DNA of 64,000 nt from an uncultured Prevotellaceae bacterium (GCA_902776475.1 CACYQD010000001.1:1-64000); one strand, 5' to 3'; counted from the stretch's first letter, positions 10,137 to 19,472 are shown. The notes: generated from the letters alone by a model not told the origin. A program made the numbers and translations.

Positions 10137-12047
10137 ATGGAATCCATCAGAATCAACATCAACAAGCAACTGGGCCGCGAGGGGTTGGTCCCAGTCATCA
10201 CGTATCCTGCTGAATCCTCCTACGATTTCAGACTCCGCAGTTGCAAAGAGGACATGGGCAACCTCTCCACCGACAAAGCCTACCACATCACCATGTATCC
10301 CGACGGCAGCAACATGCAGGTGTCACTCATCAAAAGCACGGAGAATGGCTTTATCGAGTATTCCGTGCTCACCGACCTCCATCAGCGCACCGTCGATGGC
10401 CGCAGACTGCTGGATGCCCTCGACAGTTTGGAGAAGGCCTATGCCTCCGTGGCCAATGAGGCGAAGCCCATCGAGAACAAGGCATTCCAGAAATCCGTCG
10501 CCCAGGTGCATCAGCAATTGCTGTCCGAGGCGACTCCGGGCTATCCCCTCCCCCTCCCCGTCTGCAAGTCAGAGGAGGACAATGCCCTGACCTTCTACAT
10601 GAACTACAAAACGGAGGGTGAGATCCTCACCCTCATCAAATATCCCGATCAGGCGTTTTTCCACCAGACCACAAACATCTACCTGGTGGACGAGAACGTG
10701 CATCCCACCCGTCCGCAGGCCTGCAAGCATATCCACTCGCTGGTGCTCCGCACCTTCAAGATCAAGTCGCCCGAGGGCTACGAGTACGGCCAGGTGAAAG
10801 AAGGCGAGACAGTCCGCATCAACCTGAAGGGAAAAGAAGGCATGCTGCCCATGACGACCGACGTGCGCGGCGACGTGTCGAAACCCACGCCCTACGGCTA
10901 TTACGACAGTGCCACCAGTACGATACGCGTCGATGAGCGCACCATCAAGTTCTACTACGAGCTGAAGTTCTTCGTGAAATACAACGAGCGCCGTCTGCGC
11001 AGCTGCATCGTGCGCTACAACGGTGAGCAAGTGATGCCCGACAGCAACGGCTGCTACCTCATCAAGGTGTATGAGGACAAGGTGAATGACGCCGGCTACA
11101 TCCAATTTACGGGCGAGAACCTGAAGGATGCCCGCATCCAGGTCACGCCGGGCATCGTGAAACAGCAGGAATATGTCTTCAACCCCGAGCCCATGCACGA
11201 CATGACCCGCATCACCTTTGACTTCGGCGACGGCCGTCCGATAGAAGCGCGCATCGACATCGGCACCAACGACCGGCTGTTTCATCAGCTCAACGAAGGC
11301 AAGGTGAAAGGCTATCCGGTAAAAAAGGAAGGAGAAGACTTCCGCATGTTCATCCCACGGAAGTTGACCGCCGCGTCGAAGAACATCCTCCGTTTCATGA
11401 AATTCGTTGCGATGGTGGCTTTCACCCTGGCAGCCTATGCCTTGGCCACATGGTTGGTGACCCAGCATTGGCCATGGCCCATCGAGCGCAATGTCCCTGC
11501 CACGGAACAGGTGAAGAAGACCAACCGCGTCAACGAGGAAGGTGAGGTGACCACCGTGGCGGATGAGGAGGAGAACAGCGGCCTGATCACCGACCAGACC
11601 GACAAAGTGACCCTTGAGAACATGGATCTTTCCTACCTGCAGAACAATTCTGTGTGGCGCCGCGACTCCATCCGCAGCAACAAATACAAGGATATCGTCA
11701 ACACCATCTTCAACGGCCGTCTGAGCGAGATCAAGATGAAAGGCTACAACGGCAAAATCATCCCCAACCCCTGGTGGGAGATGGTTTGGCGCGAAGTGAT
11801 TGTGCCCAACAACATCCACAGCGAGGCTGCGAAGGAAGTGTTTGAGCAAGTGATCACCTCAGACCACAACTCCCTTGACGTGGAGAAGTTGTATGAGGAA
11901 TTGTCGAAGAGACTGATGCCCACAGGAGATGCCCTGCGTCAGGGGAACGGCACCATGAGCACGCCTAAAGTCCCCAGCAGTCCTATGGCGCCGAATAGTC
12001 AAAAACCCGCCACACCTCCCACACAGGGAGGGAATGTGGTCCCATAG
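10137..12047 (+). CDS. Unrecognised single-span membrane protein
   Basis: 636 residues, not recognised. The start at 10137 (MESIRININK) leaves a 5' leader of about 55 nt behind the -7 box. There is no signal peptide. The first ~410 residues are soluble, mixed alpha/beta, with several beta-rich stretches (e.g. VNIRIN-like, TIKFYYELKFFVKY). A single hydrophobic helix lies at about 419-441 (FMKFVAMVAFTLAAYALATW), so the N-terminal part is likely cytoplasmic and the last ~190 residues periplasmic, ending in a Pro/Ser/Thr-rich tail. It is followed after 26 nt by a 73-residue membrane protein in the same direction, presumably one operon. The pair converges on the phage-type operon at 12610-19240; whether they are related is not known. 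Confidence 0.85.
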   Translation: MESIRININKQLGREGLVPVITYPAESSYDFRLRSCKEDMGNLSTDKAYHITMYPDGSNMQVSLIKSTENGFIEYSVLTDLHQRTVDGRRLLDALDSLEKAYASVANEAKPIENKAFQKSVAQVHQQLLSEATPGYPLPLPVCKSEEDNALTFYMNYKTEGEILTLIKYPDQAFFHQTTNIYLVDENVHPTRPQACKHIHSLVLRTFKIKSPEGYEYGQVKEGETVRINLKGKEGMLPMTTDVRGDVSKPTPYGYYDSATSTIRVDERTIKFYYELKFFVKYNERRLRSCIVRYNGEQVMPDSNGCYLIKVYEDKVNDAGYIQFTGENLKDARIQVTPGIVKQQEYVFNPEPMHDMTRITFDFGDGRPIEARIDIGTNDRLFHQLNEGKVKGYPVKKEGEDFRMFIPRKLTAASKNILRFMKFVAMVAFTLAAYALATWLVTQHWPWPIERNVPATEQVKKTNRVNEEGEVTTVADEEENSGLITDQTDKVTLENMDLSYLQNNSVWRRDSIRSNKYKDIVNTIFNGRLSEIKMKGYNGKIIPNPWWEMVWREVIVPNNIHSEAAKEVFEQVITSDHNSLDVEKLYEELSKRLMPTGDALRQGNGTMSTPKVPSSPMAPNSQKPATPPTQGGNVVP

Positions 12048-12073
12048 AATCATTATTAAAAAACAAAATAGAT

Positions 12074-12295
12074 ATGTTCACAGCATTAATCGGTTTGGTG
12101 GCTTTCGCCATCATCGCCTTGATCGGCTGGGGTATCGCCGAGGCCAAAGGCAAGACTTGCGTCTATGAGAAGAATCAACAGGAAGAGGAAGTGGAAGAGC
12201 AACTCGCCCAGTCACTCCACAAAAACGGCTTCCATGAGCTGAGCATCAAGGATGTCATCAAGAGCATCAGCACCAAAGGATTCAAAACGACGTAA
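12074..12295 (+). CDS. Small membrane protein, unrecognised
   Basis: 73 residues: an N-terminal hydrophobic helix (FTALIGLVAFAIIALIGWGI, about residues 2-21) followed by a charged, Glu/Gln-rich soluble tail (about 22-73). No family recognised. It lies 26 nt downstream of the 636-residue membrane protein and is probably expressed with it; the shared membrane location suggests partnership, which is inference. The 32-nt palindrome at 12335-12366 may end this transcript. Confidence 0.7.
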   Translation: MFTALIGLVAFAIIALIGWGIAEAKGKTCVYEKNQQEEEVEEQLAQSLHKNGFHELSIKDVIKSISTKGFKTT

Positions 12296-12334
12296 AATCA
12301 TTCTTGCAGAGAGATCGTATCCTCTGCACTTTTT

Positions 12335-12366
12335 AGTAGAGGCGCCACAATTGTGGCGCCTCTACT
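12335..12366. repeat. 32-nt perfect palindrome, copy 2 of the GAGACGCC family
   Basis: AGTAGAGGCGCCACAA followed by its exact reverse complement; the most symmetrical copy of this family in the window. It sits just after the 12074-12295 gene, between convergent transcripts, and could act as a bidirectional terminator. Confidence 0.8.
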
Positions 12367-12368
12367 GG

Positions 12369-12605
12369 CCCTCACCTAACCTCTCCCGAAGGGAGAGGGA
12401 TTTTTTATGGGGTGGATGGGCTAGATGGGGTGAATGGGTGAAATGGGCTGAATGGGAGCCCTCACCTAACCTCTCCCAGAGGGAGAGGGATAAGTTTGTA
12501 GTGCTTCCCGGAGGGAGAGGGACTGATTTCAAAAAAGGAAACTACCCCTCTCCCTTGAGGGAGAGGATGGGTGAGGGGGATAGGGAGAGAGGATGGGTGA
12601 GGGGG
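12369..12605. repeat. MITE-like repeat cluster 2
   Basis: Two or three partial elements of the CCCTCACC...GGTGAGGG family, starting three bases after the palindrome. Between them is a short degenerate run of GGGTGAATGG/GGGCTGAATGG units at about 12410-12460. This cluster fills the gap between the convergent genes. Confidence 0.8.
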
Positions 12606-12609
12606 CATA

Positions 12610-13047
12610 TTATAGGGGATCGAGATGCTTGTGGGCATGGGAGAGTTGGAGAAGTTTTCTGCATTGCCCCAGGGCAGCTTCAGCTGATGACGAATATTTG
12701 TTTTCCGCCTCCGGCAATGTGACGGAAAACCATTGTGCTGTGATGTCGTTGATGAGGAATATCCGAACAAGAGACTGGAGGAGGACGATAGAGACATGGA
12801 CCGGCACCATGTGGCGTGGGCGATGACGGGCAGCATTGATGTCCAGCACCCGGGTGGCCTTTGCCACACTGTTTTGCCAGAAGAGGTCAAACATGCTCTG
12901 GTCCTCTGCGATCATTGGAATCCTGTCGCACCATTCCTCCTGACGGTCATTCTTGGCGGCATGGTAGGCCGTCAGAATGGCCACCTGCTCGAAGACATCC
13001 GTTTTCATCTCTCCGAAGGAAACGTGAAATGCTCTGCTCATGGTCAT
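12610..13047 (-). CDS. Unrecognised protein, last gene of the phage-type operon
   Basis: 145 residues, soluble, no signal peptide, no family recognised. Its ATG overlaps the TGA of the fibre gene (ATGA), so it is translationally coupled to it and belongs to the same operon. Position directly after a tail-fibre-like gene would fit a fibre-assembly chaperone or a phage structural accessory protein, but nothing in the sequence proves this. The 3' end runs into a MITE-like repeat cluster, so the last residues may have been altered by that insertion. Confidence 0.7.
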   Translation of the reverse strand: MTMSRAFHVSFGEMKTDVFEQVAILTAYHAAKNDRQEEWCDRIPMIAEDQSMFDLFWQNSVAKATRVLDINAARHRPRHMVPVHVSIVLLQSLVRIFLINDITAQWFSVTLPEAENKYSSSAEAALGQCRKLLQLSHAHKHLDPL

Positions 13048-16000
13048 GCGTTGTTTTCAAGTGCGTTGACACGGTCGATGAGGTCAGCCACCTGGGCGGT
13101 GAGACCACCCGTGGATATTTCCTGCCAGGAGGGAGCTGAACCATGGCCGTTTTGATAGGCGTTGCTGCCCCATGTGGCGTAAAGCCGCAGAAAGGGTTTG
13201 TCATCACCCATCCCGGATACCGACAGGGAATCGGCGAAATCTCCTTGTTGTTTAGAGGTGACCAACAGGAAATGGGCGTCGCTTGACGCATAGAGGACAT
13301 AGACTCCGGGAGAGGACAGTCTCCCTGTACCTTCGGTGTATCCAGCCTCCTCCAGCGTGGTGGTGATGACGGTCTCCATCTCCTCCACAGAAGTCACGTT
13401 GGAGAAATCGAAGGTGACCGACTCCAGACGATTGAACGCCAGTGTGTGCTGCGCCGTGAACGGAGCGCCGCTGAGCGCGTAGTTGCATCTGATGCTCACC
13501 CGGGTAGGTGTGCCGGTTGCCGTGCATTCATAGGCTTTTCCCACAGCCGTGTCATAGTACTTGTCGCCGACAGCGGGAGTTGAAGGAGCCGACGGATAGG
13601 CCGGCATGGGATCATCGGTCCCCAGAAGTTGCAGGAAGATATTGGCGATATTGTCTTCCATTGAGCGCATCCGCAGTTGGACAGCGTCATTGTCGAGCGG
13701 CAACCCGATAGGTCCAGGGTAGTTGGTCCACACCCTTTGGGTGTCCACGCTGCCGGAATAGCCAGCGACGAGCGGGACAGAGGCCGAGGCCAGTTTGGAG
13801 TAGATGGACGTGTCGCGGATGATGAGGTTGTTCTCCGTTCCCCCCGAGACACTTCCGATGAAGGAACCATAGCCGATCTCAATGAGGCAGTTGTCGAACT
13901 CAAAACTGTTGGTTTGCAAACCGAGGAGTGCATTCCTCGCCACAATCTGATTGGCATTGGACTGTGTCTCGAAGGTCTTTCTCATGACGCAGTTGTGGAA
14001 ATGGATCCACTGTCTGCCATGCATGCCATAGTTGTTTCCCCGCAGCATGGCACCCGCCTCTATCGTACAGTTGTCGAAATAGACATGCCGTGTGGTTCCA
14101 GCCTCCGGCGTGCCGCCCTGCGCCGCATGGAAGGAGAGCATGACCTCCTGATAGCCACTGCCGCTCCTGAACCTGCAGTTGGAGAAATAGACCTCATCGT
14201 TGACAGCCCCTCCATAGAACAAATGGAAACCGGCAGCTGAATAAGGCGCCGTCGTCAGGTCGGCGTTGTTGATGTAGGTCTTCGTGGTTCCCAGTCCGTT
14301 GTTGAGCACACCCGTGGATTTCCACCCGTCAACATAGACCTTCTCTCCCTGTACGAAACGGATATCGCAGTGCAGGTTCTTGCATTCCAGATTGTTGATA
14401 TGCGTGTTGGGAGAATTGTCAATGGTCATGCCATAGACATTGCTCTCCGAGGATGACAACCGGCTATAGGAAGCGGCCGGCGTGCCTCCGTCCCTGTCCT
14501 TCAAGGCCTTGATGCAGAGATTATTGATGGTGACGTCCGGCGCATTCCGGATTCGCAGACAGACGCACACGAGTTCCGAGCCCGGCGTGGGTCTTCCGCC
14601 GTCTGTCGTGCGGCAGAACAGGGTGGCGCCGTTGCCCTCTATTGTGGTGTTGGCCGCCACCGTGCAACAAGCGGAGGAGGTGTTGAGCGAGTTGATGAAA
14701 TAGACCCTTCCGGGAGCCAGGCGCGCAGTATGGCCTGCACCGCTGTTAGCTGCCAACCACTGACCGACAGCTGTGGTATCGTCGGTCATGGTGGAGAGGA
14801 TATCCACCAGTCCCTCAGCTGGTCTGAAGAGATAACTGTTGCGGACAGCCTTTTCTGTCTCACCCTCGATGAGACCGATGTCGGAGTAGATTGTGTCGGT
14901 GCGTGCGAGACCCGTCACGGGATTGTTCCAAAGCGAGGCGTTGAGCCACGTCTTGTAATAGACCGTCCCCATCTTGAGCAGAAAAGTCTTGAGCGGCGCA
15001 CAGTACCGCACGTCGGCCGCCGTTGCCGCAAACGTCAGTCCGTAGTCGTTGACGATACGCTCTTCCGGAGCAGACACTTCAATGACTGCCCCCTCGGGGT
15101 CGATGACGATGCCGATGTTGGAGATGGCACCCCCGAAACACGCCAGCGGCCAGTCGAAGTAGGCGATGCCGTCGCCCTTGGCGCCATAGTATTCCGGATA
15201 TTGCGGGTCGGCGGAATAATCCTTCACCGCGTCGGGCAGAACCGGCTGGACAGGGTCATCTCCCGATGGTGCAGTCTCCTGCGAACCCGTAGGCACGATA
15301 TTGCCCGTGTCCTCCCGTCCATGCCAGTGGTAGATGGTGAGCAGCGATCCAGTGGTCAAATAGAAGAAATCCTTCCATTTGTCGATATCGCTGCTGGCGA
15401 GACCTGTGGGCTGGTCGTTCCACGACAGGTAATAGAGATAGGTGTCATCCTCCTGGATGGACGTGCCCCTCAGCACCCTCAGGAGAGGCAATTTCCTCAC
15501 GTTGTCCCATACATAGGCATAGGAGAAACTGTCATCGTGCGTGGCCAGGGAAGAGGTCTCGATGAGGGGTGACTCGCTGAGGACAGCCACGATAGGGATG
15601 AACTTGGCTCCCTGCTGGATTTCCATGCCCGCCACGGTTCGCTGGAGCGTGTCCATCCTGTCGTCAAGGTCGCTGACATCTCCCTGGAGACCGGCAACAT
15701 CGCTCTGGAGGCCAGCAACACCACTCTGGAGACCGGCGACATCGCTCTGAAGACCGGCGACATCAGTCTGAAGACTGCCCACATCCTCTTGAAGACCATT
15801 GATATCATTTCGCACATCGGTGAGATCAATCGGCGAGGCCGACTGCCGCGCCCATTCCTCCAGCTGTTCCCTGAGTGCAGAAATCTCGGTCATGATACCC
15901 GTGGTCTTCTCCGGAGTCACCGCCCCGTCGGCGATGTTTTCCGTCTGGATGAAGGCATGTCCGAGGACGACCTGCGCGGTCCATTCCCCGCCCCCGTCCA

Positions 16001-16706
16001 ACCGCGGGTCGATGTTCCACATCAGGGCCGTGAGATACCTCACGTGGAGTCCACCGAAATGAATATACACGCCCTCGTCGGAAGACAGGTAGAACACCTG
16101 GTGGTCGAGAGGTGTGTGGGGAATGGTGGCCGGATCCGCTACGCCACAAAACACATAACCCTTCGAGGCGATGTCATCGACGATGTCACGCGCTGCGTTG
16201 TAAGCCTCAAGGCTGAACGACTCCGACAGAGCGACGGTCGTCATGGAGTTTGACCAGACACCCTCCGTCTCGCAGATCCACAATTGGGGCGAGGCCGTCA
16301 GTCCCACCAAGGCCCAGAAACCTTTATGGGGAGAAGGAACGGTTTGAGACAGCTTCTCTGGTGTGGCATACAAACCGCAGTCGCGTCCTTGCAGGTGGCG
16401 GCAGAGCAAGCGCCCCTCCACCCTCACGTCGCGCTTGAAGACAGCAGGTTGCTGAAAGACGGCCCTTCCGCCCACCCTCAGGTCACCCATGATGTCGAGG
16501 TCAGCCGCAGGCCGCGGCAGATGACGGGCAGCGTGATGGTCCTCTCTCAACCAGTTGCGCTGTCCCTCATCCCAACAATAAAGATCCTGGAGGACATACA
16601 GGTATTCACCCCGGTGTCCACCTGCCGGGAAGGACCGCCACACCTCGGTAAAGGAGGTGAAGTGGCCCAGAAGATAGTTCAGTCGATGTGGAAAAAACAT
16701 GTTCAT
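13044..16706 (-). CDS. Phage tail-fibre/tailspike-like protein
   Basis: 1220 residues, no signal peptide. An N-terminal module of about 290 residues, probably for attachment, is followed at about 300-355 by a trimeric-coiled-coil stretch built from seven-residue repeats of the type VAGLQSD, matched in the DNA by 21-nt tandem repeats (about 15680-15790). Residues about 660-970 look like a right-handed parallel beta-helix with many Asn/Ile turns (VTINNLCIKAL, NTHINNLECKNL), as in phage tailspikes and pectate-lyase-like proteins. Near the C-terminus is the fibre-type phrase GDKYYDTAVGKAYEC, and a short coiled coil ends the chain (LTAQVADLIDRVNALENNA). The gene begins 4 nt after the previous one and overlaps the next by 4 nt. 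Role inferred: receptor-binding fibre of a phage-like particle. Confidence 0.85.
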   Translation of the reverse strand: MNMFFPHRLNYLLGHFTSFTEVWRSFPAGGHRGEYLYVLQDLYCWDEGQRNWLREDHHAARHLPRPAADLDIMGDLRVGGRAVFQQPAVFKRDVRVEGRLLCRHLQGRDCGLYATPEKLSQTVPSPHKGFWALVGLTASPQLWICETEGVWSNSMTTVALSESFSLEAYNAARDIVDDIASKGYVFCGVADPATIPHTPLDHQVFYLSSDEGVYIHFGGLHVRYLTALMWNIDPRLDGGGEWTAQVVLGHAFIQTENIADGAVTPEKTTGIMTEISALREQLEEWARQSASPIDLTDVRNDINGLQEDVGSLQTDVAGLQSDVAGLQSGVAGLQSDVAGLQGDVSDLDDRMDTLQRTVAGMEIQQGAKFIPIVAVLSESPLIETSSLATHDDSFSYAYVWDNVRKLPLLRVLRGTSIQEDDTYLYYLSWNDQPTGLASSDIDKWKDFFYLTTGSLLTIYHWHGREDTGNIVPTGSQETAPSGDDPVQPVLPDAVKDYSADPQYPEYYGAKGDGIAYFDWPLACFGGAISNIGIVIDPEGAVIEVSAPEERIVNDYGLTFAATAADVRYCAPLKTFLLKMGTVYYKTWLNASLWNNPVTGLARTDTIYSDIGLIEGETEKAVRNSYLFRPAEGLVDILSTMTDDTTAVGQWLAANSGAGHTARLAPGRVYFINSLNTSSACCTVAANTTIEGNGATLFCRTTDGGRPTPGSELVCVCLRIRNAPDVTINNLCIKALKDRDGGTPAASYSRLSSSESNVYGMTIDNSPNTHINNLECKNLHCDIRFVQGEKVYVDGWKSTGVLNNGLGTTKTYINNADLTTAPYSAAGFHLFYGGAVNDEVYFSNCRFRSGSGYQEVMLSFHAAQGGTPEAGTTRHVYFDNCTIEAGAMLRGNNYGMHGRQWIHFHNCVMRKTFETQSNANQIVARNALLGLQTNSFEFDNCLIEIGYGSFIGSVSGGTENNLIIRDTSIYSKLASASVPLVAGYSGSVDTQRVWTNYPGPIGLPLDNDAVQLRMRSMEDNIANIFLQLLGTDDPMPAYPSAPSTPAVGDKYYDTAVGKAYECTATGTPTRVSIRCNYALSGAPFTAQHTLAFNRLESVTFDFSNVTSVEEMETVITTTLEEAGYTEGTGRLSSPGVYVLYASSDAHFLLVTSKQQGDFADSLSVSGMGDDKPFLRLYATWGSNAYQNGHGSAPSWQEISTGGLTAQVADLIDRVNALENNA

Positions 16707-16710
16707 GGTA

Positions 16711-17304
16711 TTAATAGGTGAATGATAGACGGGTCAGTTCTCCCACACGGGAGATGAAAGCATCGTAGAGCCGACGGGGGATTTCAAGTCCCCCGTCGAT
16801 GATCTGCGGCAACGCGGCATATTGCGCCATAGTGAGGGTCACGTCAGGACCTGCTGCCGAGGAATAGAGTTTCGCCACATGCCCCTGAGGTTGGGCGCAG
16901 ACGACAGCCACGGGCCTCGACGGGTTTCCCCGCAATCCTGCGAAGGGTGACGCCTGCCACCGGTAGTCGGGGTCAGTGTCGGTGATGATCCGGGCCGGCC
17001 TGTGCCAGTCGGAGAGTCTCACCGACAACAGTCTCAGGAAATCATCGGGCAACGGAAGGATTGCCATCCCCCGCCCTACCCCCTCCGGCCAGGTCAACCG
17101 GCTGCGCACCGGTCTTCCAGGAGCGAGGAGGGCGGGTGGGGCTTCCTCCATCACCTGTCTGGCAGCCGTCAGGATTTTCGAGGCGATCAATTCGTTGAAC
17201 GAACGGCTGTCGGCATCACACGTCGGGATGAGCGGGCGGTCGTACGCATTGCGGTCGAGCAGGATCCGGGCGTCGCGGAGGATGTCGTGAATGGAATATG
17301 TCAT
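16711..17304 (-). CDS. Small phage-structural-type protein (possible head-tail adaptor)
   Basis: 197 residues from ATG 17304 (MTYSIHDILRDARILLDRN). A longer frame runs to 17421 but its extra 39 residues are Arg/Pro-rich and overlap the neighbouring gene. The N-terminal helices (FNELIASKILTAARQV) and mixed beta region resemble small connector or ring proteins coded next to capsid genes, but no family is certain. It sits between a 133-residue protein and the fibre gene, with a 4-nt gap to the fibre. Membership in the operon is clear from spacing; function is inference from position. Confidence 0.7.
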   Translation of the reverse strand: MTYSIHDILRDARILLDRNAYDRPLIPTCDADSRSFNELIASKILTAARQVMEEAPPALLAPGRPVRSRLTWPEGVGRGMAILPLPDDFLRLLSVRLSDWHRPARIITDTDPDYRWQASPFAGLRGNPSRPVAVVCAQPQGHVAKLYSSAAGPDVTLTMAQYAALPQIIDGGLEIPRRLYDAFISRVGELTRLSFTY

Positions 17305-17330
17305 ATCCGTAGGGTTTGAATGCCGCGAGG

Positions 17331-17732
17331 TCAGGACTGGATCTTGATGATCACGCCATGTTCGAGCGCAGCCTCCTCTATCTGTGCCCGGGTGCGCAAT
17401 TTGGTGCGCGACACGTCCCACTGCGTGGCGACATAGTCCTTGGCGTCTGCCAGCGAGAAGAAGGCCATCTCCTTGGGTGCAGCCGGTGACGAATCACCGG
17501 CTGCTGGATTGAAGAGGTCTCGTGAGTTCAAGGGCGGCAGGGGCAAAGGTTTCTCCATCTGGATCATCGTCCCGAAATAGCGGTGGTTCTCAATGGCCTC
17601 CTGCAGCCGGGTATCGGCCGTGGTGAACGATGAACCTCCGAGAGTGTGCGGGATGAAGGTCAGGTGGGCGAAGCCGTCGGCCAGGCGCACGTTGAAGCTG
17701 AGCGCACTGGGTGAAGTATAGGTCTTGATCAT
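17331..17732 (-). CDS. Small protein between capsid and adaptor genes
   Basis: 133 residues from ATG 17732 (MIKTYTSPSALSFNV). The N-terminal ~65 residues look beta-rich; the C-terminus has a helix-rich piece (RTRAQIEEAALEHGVIIKI) that recalls a small domain seen at the ends of phage head proteins. The gene lies 41 nt after the capsid-like gene and 26 nt before the 197-residue gene, in one operon. A head-decoration or head-fibre role fits the order but is not shown by the sequence. Confidence 0.7.
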   Translation of the reverse strand: MIKTYTSPSALSFNVRLADGFAHLTFIPHTLGGSSFTTADTRLQEAIENHRYFGTMIQMEKPLPLPPLNSRDLFNPAAGDSSPAAPKEMAFFSLADAKDYVATQWDVSRTKLRTRAQIEEAALEHGVIIKIQS

Positions 17733-17773
17733 GTGTAGACAAGTATCAGGAACAAAGACATCAACACCGGGGC

Positions 17774-19240
17774 TCACTCCTTGGCCAGTTGGAGACGGGC
17801 GTGGGCTTTCGCATAGCGCAGATAGAGGCAACTGATCTCCTGGATCACCACTGCGTCGGTATTGCGCACTCCGGCCTTCTTCAGGTCGAGGATATTGCGG
17901 CTCCAGCTCAGGTGCGTCTTCTTGGTGAGGAACTCGGGATCGAGGGCGAAGGCGCAGTCAGACATGCCGTTGAGGTCGAACAACTCGTCGTGCATGGCGA
18001 GTATCTCGCCGAAATCGGTCTCCCATGACTTGAATTTCAGGTTCCAGATCTCCACGGTGTCCTTGAGGCGGAACTTGTCGCTGTCGATTTTCGACAGGGC
18101 AGCCAAGAAGTCGGAACCGCAGAGCAGCACCTTGCGCTTGTTGCCGATGCCCGTTCCCACGAAAAGGTCCTTGGAGATATCGACGAGGTCTTCGTCGGTG
18201 ATCACCGCCGTCTGTTTCTCGGCATTCCAGGTTCCCACCTCGATGTCCTTGCCGGCCTGCCACCAGATGCCCTTGGTGAACCACTGCGACATGCCGTCCT
18301 TGACGGAGTGGTTGATGACGTTCATGTCGCCGAAGAGGAAGGAGTTCTCCATGGCGAGACGCATGTCGTAGATGCTGTCCTCCTCAAGGTCGGAGAAGCC
18401 CCAGTTGACCTCCTTGGCCGCAATCTTGTCGAGCGTGGACTGTTCGATCTGTGCCATGAAGTTCTGACAATACTGCAGTTCTGAGGAGGGCAGGTTGTTG
18501 AAGCGCCCGGTCTGCACATCGAGTTCTCCGCACGACTTGCCCATGCGGATCAGCACGGTGCCTGCCTCTATGGCAGGAAGGCCGATGGGTTGTCCGCTGA
18601 CCATGGCGCCGTTGACGGCATAGACGATGGGATTGCCCTCCGAGGTCTTGCCACACACGCAGAGCACGAGGTCTGGGGTGCGCGGGTCGTTGGCATTGTA
18701 TCGGCCTCCCTTGTGGTTGAAGAGGGCCTTCACGCCCACCACGCGGATGGTGTCGTCGAGGGTAAACATGTCGGGGTCAGTCACACGGATGGCCGTGGAA
18801 ACACCGGTGGAGGCAGTGACCGCCTGAGCGAGGGTGGTCTTGACCGGACGTGTACCCACACTGTAGTACTTCACTTCAAAGGAATTGGCCTTCTGGGCAT
18901 TGGCATAGCGTGAGATCTGGTCAATCGGCGTGGCCATCGGACGGATTTTGGTGATCCGCTCATCGATGTCTTTCTGATACATGTCACTGTCGCCTTCCTG
19001 CCTTCCGTGGGTCTCGTTGGCGATGCCATCGGGATTGTTGGGATAGAGTGCCGAGGCACCTGCCGTGGTGTGTGGCTCCGTGGTGCCTTTGTAGAGTTCG
19101 TTACCGCCGATGGTCTGTCCTGCTTCGGGCAGAGCTCCGGCTGCCGCCATCAGCACGCCGGCATCAGCTCCTGCTGCCATGGCAACACCTTGGAGGATGA
19201 GCTCCGGTAGCCGCTGCATCAACTTTCTTGCTTTTCTCAT
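17774..19240 (-). CDS. Phage major-capsid-like protein
   Basis: 488 residues from ATG 19240, which follows a TAnnTTTG box by about 40 nt; a longer frame to 19339 would start upstream of that box. After an Ala/Gly-rich N-terminus the protein shows the pattern of a large phage coat protein of the SU10/DUF5309-like kind: RYANAQKANSFEVKYYSVG, TPDLVLCVCGK, FMAQIEQSTLD, MRLAMENSFLFGD, GMSQWFTKGIWWQAG and KRKVLLCGSDFLAALSKI, where the repeated phrase of an N-terminal E/loop-bearing arm plus a probing target region is typical. It is the first gene of a five-gene operon with a fibre gene. No protease, portal, tail or integrase gene is near. The family assignment is from remembered pattern, so moderate. 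Confidence 0.75.
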   Translation of the reverse strand: MRKARKLMQRLPELILQGVAMAAGADAGVLMAAAGALPEAGQTIGGNELYKGTTEPHTTAGASALYPNNPDGIANETHGRQEGDSDMYQKDIDERITKIRPMATPIDQISRYANAQKANSFEVKYYSVGTRPVKTTLAQAVTASTGVSTAIRVTDPDMFTLDDTIRVVGVKALFNHKGGRYNANDPRTPDLVLCVCGKTSEGNPIVYAVNGAMVSGQPIGLPAIEAGTVLIRMGKSCGELDVQTGRFNNLPSSELQYCQNFMAQIEQSTLDKIAAKEVNWGFSDLEEDSIYDMRLAMENSFLFGDMNVINHSVKDGMSQWFTKGIWWQAGKDIEVGTWNAEKQTAVITDEDLVDISKDLFVGTGIGNKRKVLLCGSDFLAALSKIDSDKFRLKDTVEIWNLKFKSWETDFGEILAMHDELFDLNGMSDCAFALDPEFLTKKTHLSWSRNILDLKKAGVRNTDAVVIQEISCLYLRYAKAHARLQLAKE

Positions 19241-19283
19241 GTTGTGTAATGGTTTTGAAAACGTTATAAACTGAATACGCTTG

Positions 19284-19291
19284 CAAAGATA
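19284..19291 (-). promoter_or_regulatory. -7 box of the capsid-like operon
   Basis: TATCTTTG on the minus strand, an exact match to the Bacteroidetes vegetative consensus, giving a 5' leader of about 37 nt. The phage-type operon therefore appears to have a host-type promoter. Confidence 0.65.
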
Positions 19292-19338
19292 ACACGGGAA
19301 AAGCGCGGCGGCATGGCATTTTCGTATGGGAGAATGCA

Positions 19339-19382
19339 AAATGCGAGGAGCCTGGATTTCGAAATCCAGGCTCCTCGCATTT
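19339..19382 (-). terminator. Strong rho-independent terminator
   Basis: AAATGCGAGGAGCCTGGATT, a short centre, then its exact complement: a 22-bp arm on each side of 19360/19361, with T-rich flanks. It lies downstream of the 19473-20126 gene and upstream of the capsid-like operon, separating the two minus-strand transcripts. Confidence 0.85.
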
Positions 19383-19391
19383 TTGGTTGCC

Positions 19392-19462
19392 CCCTCACCT
19401 AACCTCTCCCAAAGGGAGAGGGATAAGTTTGTGAGGAAATCCTCTCCCGCCAGGGGAGAGGG
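19392..19462. repeat. MITE-like repeat cluster 3 (short)
   Basis: A reduced copy of the CCCTCACC family with the left end (CCCTCACCTAACCTCTCCC) and two CTCCC..GGGAGAGGG units; the right end is missing. It lies between the last secreted-protein gene and its terminator. Confidence 0.75.
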
Positions 19463-19472
19463 TTTAAAAGTA

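Noticed and set aside
10569-11849. 426-residue minus-strand frame
   Set aside because: Antisense of the 636-residue membrane protein, which has the promoter box and better composition.
13044-19240. Complete prophage
   Set aside because: No integrase, replication, portal, tail-tube or lysis genes; both sides are chromosomal genes.
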